Shown one piece after another: positions 10,725 to 19,314 of a stretch of 64,000 nucleotides of DNA (positions are counted from its first letter, which is position 1; every line of letters begins with the position of its first letter). Made by a program: the position numbers and the translations under genes. The stretch is taken from assembly GCA_008923315.1 (NCBI GenBank), contig WBSF01000007.1, positions 464,247 to 528,246 of the forward strand, written 5' to 3'. Under the pieces are notes generated by a model. That model made no database searches, had not been told where the DNA came from, and was given only the letters and a program-made list of their open reading frames with translations. Origin of the DNA: Betaproteobacteria bacterium SCN1 (GTDB lineage: Bacteria; Pseudomonadota; Gammaproteobacteria; Burkholderiales; Thiobacillaceae).

Positions 10725-12090
10725 CGGCGGTGTCGGCATGAGCGGCATCGCCGAAGTCTTGAAGACGCTCGACTACACGGTCTCCGGTTCCGATCTGGCC
10801 GACAATGCGGTGACGCAGCGGCTGGCCAGATTGGGTATCCGCATCCATCAGGGGCACGCCGCGGCACATATCGACGGCGCCGACGCGGTGGTGACTTCCA
10901 CCGCAGTGGCCGAGGACAACCCCGAGGTCGTCGCCGCGCGCGAGAAAAAGCTGCCCATCGTGCCGCGCGCGCTGATGCTGGCCGAACTGATGCGCCTGAA
11001 GCAGGGCATCGCGGTAGCCGGTACGCACGGCAAGACCACGACGACCAGCCTCGTCGCCAGCATTCTCGGCGAGGCGGGCCTCGATCCGACCTACGTCATC
11101 GGCGGCAAGCTCACAGCCGCCGGCACCAACGCGCGGCTCGGACGTGGCGATTTCCTGGTCGCCGAAGCCGACGAGTCGGACGCAAGCTTTCTCTATCTCA
11201 CCCCGGTGATCGCGATCGTGACCAATATCGACGCCGATCACATGGACACCTACGGCCACGATTTCGAGCGGCTGAAAACCGCCTTCGTCGACTTTTGCCA
11301 GCGGCTGCCTTTCTATGGCATGGCCGTGCTGTGCGTCGACGATCCCCACGTTGCATCCATTCTGCCGCGCATCACCAAGCCGATCACCACCTACGGCTTT
11401 GCGGAATCGGCACAGGTGCGCGCGGTCGCGCCGCGCTTCGAGGCCGGACAGATGCGTTTCGCCGTGAAGCGCGAAGGACTGGCCGATCTCGACGTGACGC
11501 TGAACCAGCCCGGCATGCACAACGTGCAGAACGCGCTTGCCGCCATCGCCGTGGCCACCGAGGTGGGCGCGAGCGACGCCGCCATCGTCAAGGCGCTTGC
11601 GGAATTCCACGGGGTCGGCCGCCGCTTCCAGCGCTACGGCGAGCAGGCGGCGAAGGCGGGCGGAGCCTATTGCCTGATCGACGACTATGGCCACCACCCG
11701 GTCGAAATGGCGGCGACGCTGGCGGCGGCGCGCGGTGCGTTTCCGGCGCGGCGTCTGGTGCTGGTATTCCAGCCGCATCGTTATACCCGCACGCGCGACT
11801 GCTTCGAGGATTTCATCCGCGTGCTGTCCGAGACCGACGTGCTGGTGCTGACCGAGGTCTACCCGGCCGGCGAAGCGCCCATCGTCGCCGCCGACGGCCG
11901 CGCGCTCGCGCGCGCGGTGCGCGTGGCGGGCAAGGTCGAGCCGGTGTTCGTCGAGGCAGTGGCCGACGTTCCGGCGACGGTGCGCGAGCTGGCACGCGAC
12001 GGCGATGTGGTGTTGATCATGGGGGCAGGCAGCATCGGCCAGATCGCGCCGGCGCTTGCCGCCGGGGGGGAGGCGAATCGTGCGGCCTGA
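10687..12090 (+). CDS. murC: UDP-MurNAc:L-alanine ligase MurC
   Basis: First amino acid-adding ligase of peptidoglycan synthesis. The 467-residue protein has the N-terminal [11 protein letters not shown] nucleotide loop, the P-loop [12 protein letters not shown], and C-terminal DDYGHHPVE and FQPHRYTRT motifs. The ATG at 10687 gives the full N-terminal domain; the identical-looking ATG at 10547 is out of frame. There is no clear Shine-Dalgarno other than GGGGAG about 11 bases upstream. It overlaps murB by eleven bases. Confidence 0.96.
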   Translation: MKHAVKHIHFVGIGGVGMSGIAEVLKTLDYTVSGSDLADNAVTQRLARLGIRIHQGHAAAHIDGADAVVTSTAVAEDNPEVVAAREKKLPIVPRALMLAELMRLKQGIAVAGTHGKTTTTSLVASILGEAGLDPTYVIGGKLTAAGTNARLGRGDFLVAEADESDASFLYLTPVIAIVTNIDADHMDTYGHDFERLKTAFVDFCQRLPFYGMAVLCVDDPHVASILPRITKPITTYGFAESAQVRAVAPRFEAGQMRFAVKREGLADLDVTLNQPGMHNVQNALAAIAVATEVGASDAAIVKALAEFHGVGRRFQRYGEQAAKAGGAYCLIDDYGHHPVEMAATLAAARGAFPARRLVLVFQPHRYTRTRDCFEDFIRVLSETDVLVLTEVYPAGEAPIVAADGRALARAVRVAGKVEPVFVEAVADVPATVRELARDGDVVLIMGAGSIGQIAPALAAGGEANRAA

Positions 12091-13054
12091 CTACCGCATG
12101 GGCGAGCCCGACATCGCCGGTGGCGGCACGCCGGTGCTGCGCGGCCATTTTCTCTACAACGAACCGATGAGGAAGCACGTCTCCTGGCGTGCCGGCGGAG
12201 CGGCGCAGCGCGTTTACGTGCCTGCCGATCTCGAGGATCTGGCCTGGCTGGTGCGTTCGGTGCCGCTGCGCGAGGACATCCACATGATCGGCCTGGGCAG
12301 CAATCTGCTGGTGCGCGACGGCGGCGTATCCGGTGTCGTGATCCTGCTGCACGGCGTACTGAAGAAACTGGCGATCGAATCGCGCACCCAGGGTCTGCCG
12401 CCTCCGCCCGAAGGCATCGAGACTGCGCTGGTCTATGCCCAGGCCGGTGTCGCCACACCCAAGCTCGCGCGCTTCGCGGCCAATCACGATCTCATCGGCG
12501 CCGAATTCTGGGCCGGTATTCCGGGCACGGTCGGCGGCGCCATCGCGATGAACGCCGGCTGCTACGGCAGCGAAACCTGGGATCGCCTGGTTCAGGTCCA
12601 GACCCTGGACCGGCAGGGCATGCTCAACGAGCGCCTGCCAGCGGAGTACGTCACGGGGTATCGCCATGTGGCGTTGCGCCTGCCGCATCAGGAATGGTTC
12701 ATAGGCGGCTGGTTCCGGCTGGAAAAGGGCGACGGTGCGGCCTCGCGCGAGGCCATCAAGGCGTTGCTGCAAAAACGCATTGCGGCGCAACCGCTGCAGA
12801 TGCCGAACGCCGGCTCGGTGTTTCGCAATCCGCCGGGCGACCATGCCGCGCGCCTGATCGAATCCTGCGGGCTCAAAGGTTTTGCCATCGGCGGCGCACG
12901 GGTGTCGGAGAAGCACGCCAATTTCATCGTCAACACGGGCAACGCGACGGCGACCGATATCGAGCGCCTGATCGAATACGTGGAAAACACCGTGGAAGCG
13001 CGCACCAATGTGCGGCTGATCCGCGAAGTACGCATCATCGGAGAACGGCAGTGA
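12080..13054 (+). CDS. murB: UDP-N-acetylenolpyruvoylglucosamine reductase MurB
   Basis: FAD-dependent reductase that makes UDP-MurNAc. The 324-residue protein contains the flavin-site [32 protein letters not shown] and the late GSVFRNP and KHANFIVN motifs, fitting a type I MurB of slightly short length. I chose GTG 12080 because GGGGAGG sits six bases upstream; ATG 12098 is an alternative. It overlaps murC upstream and ddlB downstream (GTGA). Confidence 0.93.
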   Translation: MRPDYRMGEPDIAGGGTPVLRGHFLYNEPMRKHVSWRAGGAAQRVYVPADLEDLAWLVRSVPLREDIHMIGLGSNLLVRDGGVSGVVILLHGVLKKLAIESRTQGLPPPPEGIETALVYAQAGVATPKLARFAANHDLIGAEFWAGIPGTVGGAIAMNAGCYGSETWDRLVQVQTLDRQGMLNERLPAEYVTGYRHVALRLPHQEWFIGGWFRLEKGDGAASREAIKALLQKRIAAQPLQMPNAGSVFRNPPGDHAARLIESCGLKGFAIGGARVSEKHANFIVNTGNATATDIERLIEYVENTVEARTNVRLIREVRIIGERQ

Positions 13055-13962
13055 AGAAATTCGGGAAGGTCGCGGTCATGCTGGGCGGCACGTCGGCTGA
13101 GCGCCCCGTGTCGCTCAACAGCGGCAACGCGGTGCTGGCGGCCCTGCTGCGCCAGGGTATCGACGCGCATCCCTTCGATCCCGCCACCCGCAACCTCGGC
13201 GACCTCATCGGCGGCGAGTTCGACCGTGTCTTCATCGCACTGCACGGCCGCTACGGCGAGGACGGCTGCATGCAGGGTGCGCTCGAACTGCTGGGCCTGC
13301 CCTATACCGGCAGCGGCGTCATGGCCTCCGCACTCGGCATGGACAAGTGGCGCACCAAGCTCTTGTGGCGGGCGGCCGGTCTGCCCACCGCAGACTGGGC
13401 CATCCTGGATTCGAACAGCGATTTCGCTGCCGTCGAAAAACAGCTCGGCCTGCCCATCTTCGTGAAGCCCGCGCGCGAAGGTTCCAGCATCGGCATGAGC
13501 AAGGTGACCGAGCCCGGCACACTCAAGGCCGCCTACGAGACCGCCGTCGAGCACGACACGCTGGTGCTGGCCGAAAAATATATCGACGGCCCGGAATTCA
13601 CCGCCGCCCTCCTCGGCGGCACCGCCCTGCCGCTGATCCGTCTGGCGCCTGCCAGCGACAAGGCCTTCTACGATTTCGAGGCCAAATACCTGCGCAACGA
13701 CACGCAGTACCACTGCCCGGCCGGTCTGCCGGACGAGAAGGAACAGGCCCTGCGCCGGCTCGCGCTCGACGCGTTTCGTCTGCTCGGCGGGCGCGGCTGG
13801 GGGCGCGTCGACCTGATGCTGGATGGTTTCGGCAATCCCTACCTGCTGGAGGTCAACACCTCGCCGGGCATGACCGACCACAGTCTGGTGCCGATGGCCG
13901 CGCGCGCCGCCGGCCAGGATTTCGATGCCCTGTGTCTCGCGATTCTGGAGCAGACCCTGTGA
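13051..13962 (+). CDS. ddlB: D-alanine:D-alanine ligase Ddl
   Basis: ATP-grasp enzyme that makes the D-Ala-D-Ala supplied to MurF. The 303-residue protein has the N-terminal [25 protein letters not shown], the ATP-grasp segment [16 protein letters not shown] and the C-terminal [10 protein letters not shown] and [15 protein letters not shown] motifs. The GTG at 13051 overlaps the murB stop (GTGA); longer in-frame extension lies in murB. It is named ddlB by dcw position. Confidence 0.95.
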   Translation: MKKFGKVAVMLGGTSAERPVSLNSGNAVLAALLRQGIDAHPFDPATRNLGDLIGGEFDRVFIALHGRYGEDGCMQGALELLGLPYTGSGVMASALGMDKWRTKLLWRAAGLPTADWAILDSNSDFAAVEKQLGLPIFVKPAREGSSIGMSKVTEPGTLKAAYETAVEHDTLVLAEKYIDGPEFTAALLGGTALPLIRLAPASDKAFYDFEAKYLRNDTQYHCPAGLPDEKEQALRRLALDAFRLLGGRGWGRVDLMLDGFGNPYLLEVNTSPGMTDHSLVPMAARAAGQDFDALCLAILEQTL

Positions 13963-14762
13963 CGATTGCGCCCGAGCTTGCCGCCCATCCGCTGAATCAG
14001 GTCGCCCGCGTGCTGACCTGGGGCGCGCTTGGCCTGCTGGCCTACGGCGCCGCGGGCTGGCTGGTCGCGCGTCCCTGGTTTGCCTTGAACACGCTCGAGG
14101 TGAAGACCCCGGTCAGGCACGTCACCGAGGCCCAGGTGCGCTTGGTGGCGGAGCGCAAGGTGCGCGGTACGTTCTTCACCGTCGATCTGGATCGGGTGCG
14201 CGCGAGCCTGGAAAAACTGCCCTGGGTGCGCGAGGCCCGTGTCGAACGGCGCTGGCCCGACACACTGGTGGTGTCGCTCGTCGAGCACGTGCCGCTGGCG
14301 CGCTGGAACGACTCGGCGCTGGTCGATGCCGACGGCGCGGTGTTCGGTGCGGCGGTTGCGGACAGGCTGCCGCGCCTGGCCGGGCCGGAGGGCAGCAGTG
14401 CCGAAGTGGTCGAGGCCTATGCCCGTTTCGGGCAGATCCTCGCGCCGCTCGGCATGCGCATCGACACGCTGAGCCTGTCGCCCCGGCTTGCCTGGCGTAT
14501 CCGGCTCGAGTCGGGCATGCAGCTCGCGCTCGGCCGGGAAGACACCGATGCGCGGCTGACGCGTTTCGTCCGTCTGTATCCCCGCCTGTTCGGCCCGCGC
14601 ACCGATGCCGATGGACAGCAGATTCCCGTCGAGACGCCGCTCGCGGTGGACTTGCGCTACCCGGACGGCTTTGCCATCCGCATGCCCGGCGGGCGCGTGC
14701 CGTCGAGCTTCGCCGAGGCGCCTGCGTCCGGCGCACCCTCTGTGAAACCGAGTACAACATGA
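13959..14762 (+). CDS. ftsQ: Cell division protein FtsQ
   Basis: Bitopic division protein that recruits FtsL/FtsB and regulates FtsWI. The 267-residue product has an N-terminal transmembrane segment (about 21-40), a POTRA domain beginning [20 protein letters not shown] and the beta domain with [26 protein letters not shown]. The start is GTG 13959, overlapping the ddlB stop; no ATG serves. The tail after about residue 235 is Pro/Ala-rich and probably disordered. It overlaps ftsA by four bases. Confidence 0.94.
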   Translation: MTIAPELAAHPLNQVARVLTWGALGLLAYGAAGWLVARPWFALNTLEVKTPVRHVTEAQVRLVAERKVRGTFFTVDLDRVRASLEKLPWVREARVERRWPDTLVVSLVEHVPLARWNDSALVDADGAVFGAAVADRLPRLAGPEGSSAEVVEAYARFGQILAPLGMRIDTLSLSPRLAWRIRLESGMQLALGREDTDARLTRFVRLYPRLFGPRTDADGQQIPVETPLAVDLRYPDGFAIRMPGGRVPSSFAEAPASGAPSVKPSTT

Positions 14763-16000
14763 GCAAGCCTAGAGATCCCAAAAACCTGGTTGTCGGCCTC
14801 GACATCGGCACCTCCAAAATCGTCTGCATCGTCGGCGAGGTGAATGACGAGGGCACGCTCGACATCATCGGCATGGGCACGCATCCGTCGCGCGGCCTGC
14901 GCCGCGGCGTGGTCGTCAACATCGAAGCCACGGTCAACGCCATCCAGCGTGCGCTGGAAGAGGCCGAGCTGATGGCCGACTGCAAGATCCGCGAGGTCTA
15001 CACCGGCATCGCGGGCAGCCACATCAAGAGCTTCAATTCCCATGGCATGTTCGCCATCAAGGACAAGGAAATCTCCCAGATGGACGTCGACCGCGTGGTG
15101 GAAACCGCGCGTGCCGTGAATATCCCCACCGACCAGCAGATCCTGCACACCATTCCGCAGGAATTCATCGTCGACGGCCAGGAGGACGTGCGCGATCCGC
15201 TCGGCATGAGCGCCGTGCGTCTCGAAGTCAAAGTGCACATCGTCACCGGCGCCGTGTCGGCCGCGCAGAACATCATCAAGTGCGTGCGCCGTTGCGGGCT
15301 CGAGGTGAGCGATCTCGTGCTGCAGCCGCTGGCCAGCGCGATGGCGGTGCTCACCGAGGACGAGAAGGAGCTGGGCGTGTGTCTGGTCGACATCGGCGGG
15401 GGCACCACCGATATCGCCGTGTTCACCAATGGCGCCATCCGCCATACCGCGGTCATTCCGGTGGCCGGCGACCAGGTCAACAACGATATCGCCGTGGCGC
15501 TGCGCACGCCGCCGAAAGAAGCCGAGGACATCAAGATCCAGTACGGCTGCGCCCTGCGCCAGTTGGCCGACGCGCGCGACATGATCGAAGTGCCCGGTAT
15601 CGGCGACCGTCCACCGCGGACCTTGTCCCGCCAGACGCTGGCGGAATTCATCGAGCCGCGCATGGAAGAGCTGTACTCGCTGGTGCAGGCCGAGTTGCGC
15701 CGTTCCGGCTTCGAGGAGCTGCTGTCGTCCGGCATCGTCATCACCGGCGGCTCGGCGGCCATGCAGGGCATGGTCGAACTGGGCGAAGAGGTTTTCCACA
15801 TGCCGGTGCGTCTGGGCTGGCCGCGTTACGAAGGCGGACTGGCTGACGTGGTGCATAACCCGCGCTACGCCACCTGCATGGGGCTGCTGCTGGCCGGGCT
15901 TGAGGCACGCGGTCGCGATGCGCCCAAGCTGTCGCTGTCGGGCAACAGTTTCAAGGATGTGCTGGAGCGCATGAAAAGCTGGTTCAAGGGGAATTTCTGA
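14759..16000 (+). CDS. ftsA: Cell division protein FtsA
   Basis: Actin-like ATPase that tethers FtsZ to the membrane. The 413-residue protein has the phosphate-1 motif LDIGTSKIVC, the phosphate-2 segment LVDIGGGTTDIAVF, the adenosine motif GIVITGGSAAMQG, and an amphipathic membrane-targeting helix at the extreme C-terminus (about the last 17 residues, FKDVLERMKSWFKGNF). Upstream open sequence in the same frame lies in ftsQ. It is followed by a 131 bp gap before ftsZ. Confidence 0.97.
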   Translation: MSKPRDPKNLVVGLDIGTSKIVCIVGEVNDEGTLDIIGMGTHPSRGLRRGVVVNIEATVNAIQRALEEAELMADCKIREVYTGIAGSHIKSFNSHGMFAIKDKEISQMDVDRVVETARAVNIPTDQQILHTIPQEFIVDGQEDVRDPLGMSAVRLEVKVHIVTGAVSAAQNIIKCVRRCGLEVSDLVLQPLASAMAVLTEDEKELGVCLVDIGGGTTDIAVFTNGAIRHTAVIPVAGDQVNNDIAVALRTPPKEAEDIKIQYGCALRQLADARDMIEVPGIGDRPPRTLSRQTLAEFIEPRMEELYSLVQAELRRSGFEELLSSGIVITGGSAAMQGMVELGEEVFHMPVRLGWPRYEGGLADVVHNPRYATCMGLLLAGLEARGRDAPKLSLSGNSFKDVLERMKSWFKGNF

Positions 16001-16055
16001 TGGCGTACCGGTCCGGGCGGACGCGGCGCGGCATCGAAACGGAATTTGACGGTCG

Positions 16056-16076
16056 TGTCGCCCGGTCGGGACGACA
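16056..16076 (+). other. Small hairpin in the ftsA-ftsZ gap
   Basis: TGTCG-CCC pairs with GGG-A-CGACA (one bulged A) around a GGTC loop. No T-run follows, so it is not a classical terminator. It lies 55 bases before the ftsZ start and could modulate read-through or the ftsZ leader. Confidence 0.35.
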
Positions 16077-16131
16077 AACACGTCAATGATTTTTGAGTGT
16101 GGTTCTTGTTTTGGGCAAAGGAGGAAGAAAG

Positions 16132-17280
16132 ATGTTTGAACTGATGGATGTGGATACCCAGGATGCGGTGATCAAGGTGATCGGCGTGGGCGGTTGCGGC
16201 GGCAATGCCGTCGACCACATGATCGCTTCGGGCTTGAGCGGCGTGGAGTTCATCGCCATCAACACCGACGCGCAGGCACTCAAGCGCAATCAGGCCAGGA
16301 TGCAGCTGCAGCTCGGCAACGGCGTGACCAAGGGGCTGGGCGCGGGCGCCAACCCCGATGTCGGCCGCGAGGCTGCGCTGGAAGACCGCGAGCGCATCGC
16401 CGAACTGATCGACGGGGCGGACATGCTGTTCATCACCGCCGGCATGGGCGGCGGCACCGGCACCGGCGCCGCACCCGTAGTGGCCGAGGTGGCCAAGGAA
16501 CTCGGCATCCTCACCGTGGCGGTCGTCACCAAGCCCTTCATGTTCGAAGGCAAGCGCGTGCGCGCCGCCAACGCCGGCATCGAGGCGCTCTCGCGCCACG
16601 TCGATTCGCTGATCATCATCCCCAACGAGAAGCTGATGCAGGTGCTGGGCGAGGACGTGTCCATGCTCGACGCCTTCAAGGCGGCCAACAACGTGCTGCA
16701 TGGTGCGGTCGGCGGCATCGCCGAAGTCATCAACTGCCCGGGCCTGGTCAACGTCGACTTCGCCGACGTGCGCACCGTGATGAGCGAGATGGGCATGGCC
16801 ATGATGGGCTCGGCCCAGGCCAGCGGCGACAACCGCGCGCGCATCGCCGCCGAACAGGCCGTGGCGAGCCCGCTGCTGGAAGACGTGAATCTGGCGGGCG
16901 CGCGCGGCGTGCTGGTCAACATCACGGCCTCCTCCAGTGTGAAGATGAAGGAGATCCACGAAGTGATGAATACCATCAAGGGATTCACCGCCGAAGAGGC
17001 CACCGTCATCGTCGGCCAGGTGCTCGACGACAGCATGGAAGACGCCCTGCGCGTGACCATGGTCGCCACCGGTCTGGGCAACCCCGTCTCTCGCCAGCAG
17101 CCCAAGCCCATGCAGATCATCCGCACCGGCACCGACGATGCGCCGATGATGGTGGGCGGCGCCGGCGAGGACCTGCCCAACGTGATGACCAGCCGCCGCA
17201 ACCGTACCATTCAGGCGATGGCCGATTCCGGCATCGATACGCTGGATATTCCGGCCTTCCTGCGCAAGCAGGCCGACTGA
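16132..17280 (+). CDS. ftsZ: Cell division GTPase FtsZ
   Basis: Tubulin-like GTPase that forms the Z-ring. The 382-residue protein has the N-terminal [11 protein letters not shown] loop, the tubulin signature [10 protein letters not shown] near residues 106-115, the T7-loop region, and the conserved C-terminal peptide [11 protein letters not shown] that binds FtsA and ZipA. The start is ATG 16132, preceded by a strong AAAGGAGG site; this fits the family, unlike an in-frame TTG further up. A linker of about 50 residues precedes the C-terminal peptide. Confidence 0.98.
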   Translation: MFELMDVDTQDAVIKVIGVGGCGGNAVDHMIASGLSGVEFIAINTDAQALKRNQARMQLQLGNGVTKGLGAGANPDVGREAALEDRERIAELIDGADMLFITAGMGGGTGTGAAPVVAEVAKELGILTVAVVTKPFMFEGKRVRAANAGIEALSRHVDSLIIIPNEKLMQVLGEDVSMLDAFKAANNVLHGAVGGIAEVINCPGLVNVDFADVRTVMSEMGMAMMGSAQASGDNRARIAAEQAVASPLLEDVNLAGARGVLVNITASSSVKMKEIHEVMNTIKGFTAEEATVIVGQVLDDSMEDALRVTMVATGLGNPVSRQQPKPMQIIRTGTDDAPMMVGGAGEDLPNVMTSRRNRTIQAMADSGIDTLDIPAFLRKQAD

Positions 17281-17320
17281 CCGGGAGGCGGGGTGTGCGC
17301 GCACGGGGTGAACCGTCGGT

Positions 17321-17349
17321 GCGGGAACCGGTCGCATGACGGTTCCCGC
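17321..17349 (+). terminator. 10 bp stem-loop after ftsZ
   Basis: GCGGGAACCG and CGGTTCCCGC form a perfect 10 bp stem around a 9-base loop, 40 bases after the ftsZ stop. There is no T-run, so Rho-independent termination is doubtful. RNA end protection or partial attenuation before lpxC is as likely. Confidence 0.5.
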
Positions 17350-17358
17350 GCATTCGGC

Positions 17359-17376
17359 GCCGGTCGGCCGACCGGC
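17359..17376. other. 18 bp perfect palindrome upstream of lpxC
   Basis: GCCGGTCGGCCGACCGGC is identical to its reverse complement. It abuts a TAAAAT hexamer at 17377-17382 that looks like a -10 element. This placement would suit an operator or a cruciform at the lpxC promoter. Confidence 0.45.
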
Positions 17377-17382
17377 TAAAAT
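17377..17382 (+). promoter_or_regulatory. Candidate -10 element for lpxC
   Basis: TAAAAT ends six bases before the lpxC ATG at 17389, with no Shine-Dalgarno in between and a poor -35. If used, transcription would begin at or next to the start codon, giving a leaderless or near-leaderless lpxC mRNA. Confidence 0.35.
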
Positions 17383-17388
17383 AACGGC

Positions 17389-18306
17389 ATGATCAAGCAA
17401 CGCACTCTCAAGGCGCTGGTCAAGACCACCGGCGTCGGCCTGCATTCCGGCGTCAAGGTCGAGATGACCCTGCGTCCGGCCGGGCCCGATACCGGCATCG
17501 TGTTCCGCCGCATGGATCTCGATCCGCCGGCCGAGCTCAGAGCCGACCCCTTCCTCGTCACTGATACCCGGCTGTGTTCGTTGCTGGAATCCGGCCCGGC
17601 CAAGGTGTCTACCGTCGAACACCTCATGTCCGCGCTGGCGGGTCTGGGCATCGACAATCTGCTCGTCGATCTTACCGGCCCCGAGATTCCCATTCTCGAC
17701 GGCTCTGCGGCCCCCTTCGTCTTCCTGTTGCAGTCCGCCGGCATCGTCGAGCAGGAGGCGCCCAAGCGCTACGTGCGCATCAAGGCGCCCATCGAAGTGC
17801 GGGAGGGCGACAAATGGGCGCGCTTCGTGCCGCACAACGGCTTCAAGGTCGAATTCACCATCGACTTCAAGCATCCGGTTTTCGACAAGAGCGGCAACAC
17901 GGTCAGCATCGACTTCGCCGACACTGCCTACACCCAGGAAGTCGCGCGTGCCCGCACCTTCGGCTTCATGCACGAGGTCGAGTATCTGCGCAACAACGGC
18001 CTGGCGCTGGGCGGTTCGCTCGATAACGCCATCGTCATGGACGAGTACCGCGTGCTCAACCAGGACGGCCTGCGTTACGACGACGAATTCGTGAAGCACA
18101 AGGTGCTCGACGCCATCGGCGACCTGTACCTGCTCGGTCATCCCATCATCGGCGCTTTCGAGGCCTACAAGTCCGGGCATGCGCTGAACAATGCCCTGTT
18201 GCGCGAGCTGACGCGGCATGAGGAAGCCTGGGAAACCGTCAGCTTCGACCGGGAGGCGGACGCACCGCCCGCCTACCTGCGCCTGCATCCGCTCGCCGCC
18301 GCGTGA
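17389..18306 (+). CDS. lpxC: UDP-3-O-acyl-GlcNAc deacetylase LpxC
   Basis: Zinc amidase for the committed step of lipid A synthesis. The 305-residue protein carries the [10 protein letters not shown] motif with E77 and zinc ligand H78, the [10 protein letters not shown] motif with H237 and D241, and catalytic H264 in SGHALNN. It therefore looks fully active. It follows ftsZ after 108 bp as in most proteobacterial dcw clusters. No clear ribosome site precedes the ATG. Confidence 0.97.
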   Translation: MIKQRTLKALVKTTGVGLHSGVKVEMTLRPAGPDTGIVFRRMDLDPPAELRADPFLVTDTRLCSLLESGPAKVSTVEHLMSALAGLGIDNLLVDLTGPEIPILDGSAAPFVFLLQSAGIVEQEAPKRYVRIKAPIEVREGDKWARFVPHNGFKVEFTIDFKHPVFDKSGNTVSIDFADTAYTQEVARARTFGFMHEVEYLRNNGLALGGSLDNAIVMDEYRVLNQDGLRYDDEFVKHKVLDAIGDLYLLGHPIIGAFEAYKSGHALNNALLRELTRHEEAWETVSFDREADAPPAYLRLHPLAAA

Positions 18307-18322
18307 TCCTGGAAGCGGCCGG

Positions 18323-18505
18323 ATGATAGTCCTGCGCCTGCTGATCGTCGCCGTGCTCGTCGCGGTGGCGGCACTCGCGCTGGCCTGGATCATTACCGGC
18401 AACCGCGCGTATCTTCGCCATATCGGCCGCGTGCTGCGTTTTACGCTGGTCGTGGGCGCGGTCGCTGCCTTGTTCTTTGTCGTGGAACGGCTCGTTTTGC
18501 GTTAG
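18323..18505 (+). CDS. Small two-span membrane protein of unknown function
   Basis: This 60-residue protein is almost entirely two hydrophobic segments (about 3-24 and 37-57) joined by a short basic turn, NRAYLRHIGRVLR. The ATG at 18323 lies 16 bases after lpxC with GGAAGCGGCCGG upstream, so it is probably co-transcribed with lpxC. I do not recognise a named family. Small membrane proteins in this slot occur in related genomes by my recollection, which is not verified here. Confidence 0.6.
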   Translation: MIVLRLLIVAVLVAVAALALAWIITGNRAYLRHIGRVLRFTLVVGAVAALFFVVERLVLR

Positions 18506-18700
18506 TGCGCCCTTGCCCGTCATGGGCATTCCGGCTATCCGGGATTGGAAGGGCCACCGGGGTCTGCGTGCTCCGGCACATCTGCATCGCGCATCATCGA
18601 TGTCCTGCGGCCCAATGTGAGGAAGCCCGGAACCGCTGTAAATCCGGGCGGTCTGACGGACACCTGATCCAGTCAAATGCAGCAAAATGACACAGCCAGC

Positions 18701-18728
18701 TTGCTGGTACATTTGTTCTGTCTATATT
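18701..18728 (+). promoter_or_regulatory. Sigma-70-like promoter for the accessory island
   Basis: TTGCTG, a 16-base spacer and TATATT lie in a locally AT-rich region 85-112 bases before the GTG at 18813. This is one of the better consensus promoters in the window. Confidence 0.55.
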
Positions 18729-18764
18729 GGTACAAATAAAGTTGTGCGAGAACAGGTCGTTAAT

Positions 18765-18781
18765 GGACGGCTAGGCCGTCC
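18765..18781 (+). other. Short hairpin in the 5' leader
   Basis: GGACGGC, a TAG loop, then GCCGTCC and three Ts. It sits downstream of the promoter at 18701 and 31 bases before the next start codon. It is attenuator-like in position, but the T-run is too short to be sure. Confidence 0.35.
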
Positions 18782-18812
18782 TTTGCTCGTTGCACACCCC
18801 GAGGAGACCGTT

Positions 18813-19262
18813 GTGCGCAATACCCCAACCCTGTATGCCCGTTATCGTTACCGTATTGGCGGGGCCCTCTCGCCGGTCCGGCAGCCGGATGCGCTCGCGC
18901 CGGTACTGTCCGCCCTGGAAACCGTCGAGGCCGTGGTGTCCAGGCCCGGCTTTGCCCATCCCGGCGCGCTCGACCGTGATACCGTCAACGCCTATGCGCT
19001 GGCGCTCATGCGCCTGCGCGAATGTGCGGACGCGGCGGGATGCGCCCGGCTGACGGACGCCTGCGATGCGCTGGCCGTGACGGTTGCCGCGCTGATCGAA
19101 CATAGCGTGCCGGGCCATCCGGGGCGCTGGCAGACCCTGAAGCAGTTCGCTGTTCATGCCCGGGCGATGTTCGACCGGGAAATGGCCAATCTGGCGGCGC
19201 CGGCGACCTGTCCATTGCCCGGCCACATGCTCGCGGAGCCGCGCCCGTCCGTGCCGCATTGA
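18813..19262 (+). CDS. Unknown helical protein
   Basis: I do not recognise this 149-residue protein. It is predicted mostly helical and Ala/Leu-rich, with a tyrosine/arginine-rich start (LYARYRYRIGG) and a central run of hydrophobic heptads (LTDACDALAVTVAALIEHSV). There is no signal peptide or membrane span. The GTG at 18813 has GAGGAG about 7 bases upstream and is preferred over an ATG-less extension to 18687. It is the first gene after the AT-rich promoter and is followed after 52 bp by the glycosyltransferase-like gene. Confidence 0.6.
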   Translation: MRNTPTLYARYRYRIGGALSPVRQPDALAPVLSALETVEAVVSRPGFAHPGALDRDTVNAYALALMRLRECADAAGCARLTDACDALAVTVAALIEHSVPGHPGRWQTLKQFAVHARAMFDREMANLAAPATCPLPGHMLAEPRPSVPH

Positions 19263-19314
19263 GCGGGAGGTGGCCGCGTCCGGACGTGCGCGCGCCGCAT
19301 TATTCTCGGCTACG

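Larger units (their letters stand above)
18506..18812. other. 307 bp non-coding stretch between lpxC unit and accessory genes
   Basis: There is no convincing gene. A 61-codon open frame from 18505 overlaps the previous stop and lacks any family look. The first part has a possible H-type pseudoknot at 18626-18652 (CCCGGA with TCCGGG, ACCG with CGGT). The second half is unusually AT-rich for this genome and holds a promoter at 18701-18728 and a small hairpin at 18765-18781. Confidence 0.5.

Noticed and set aside
18505-18690. A 61-codon frame in the lpxC downstream gap
   Set aside because: It starts on the previous gene's stop, has no ribosome site and looks like random GC-rich translation.
18620-18690. 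Possible cobalamin-type riboswitch, because of GGAAGCCC...TGTAAATCC
   Set aside because: Only a few bases resemble the box; the rest of the conserved core and a cobalamin gene downstream are missing.
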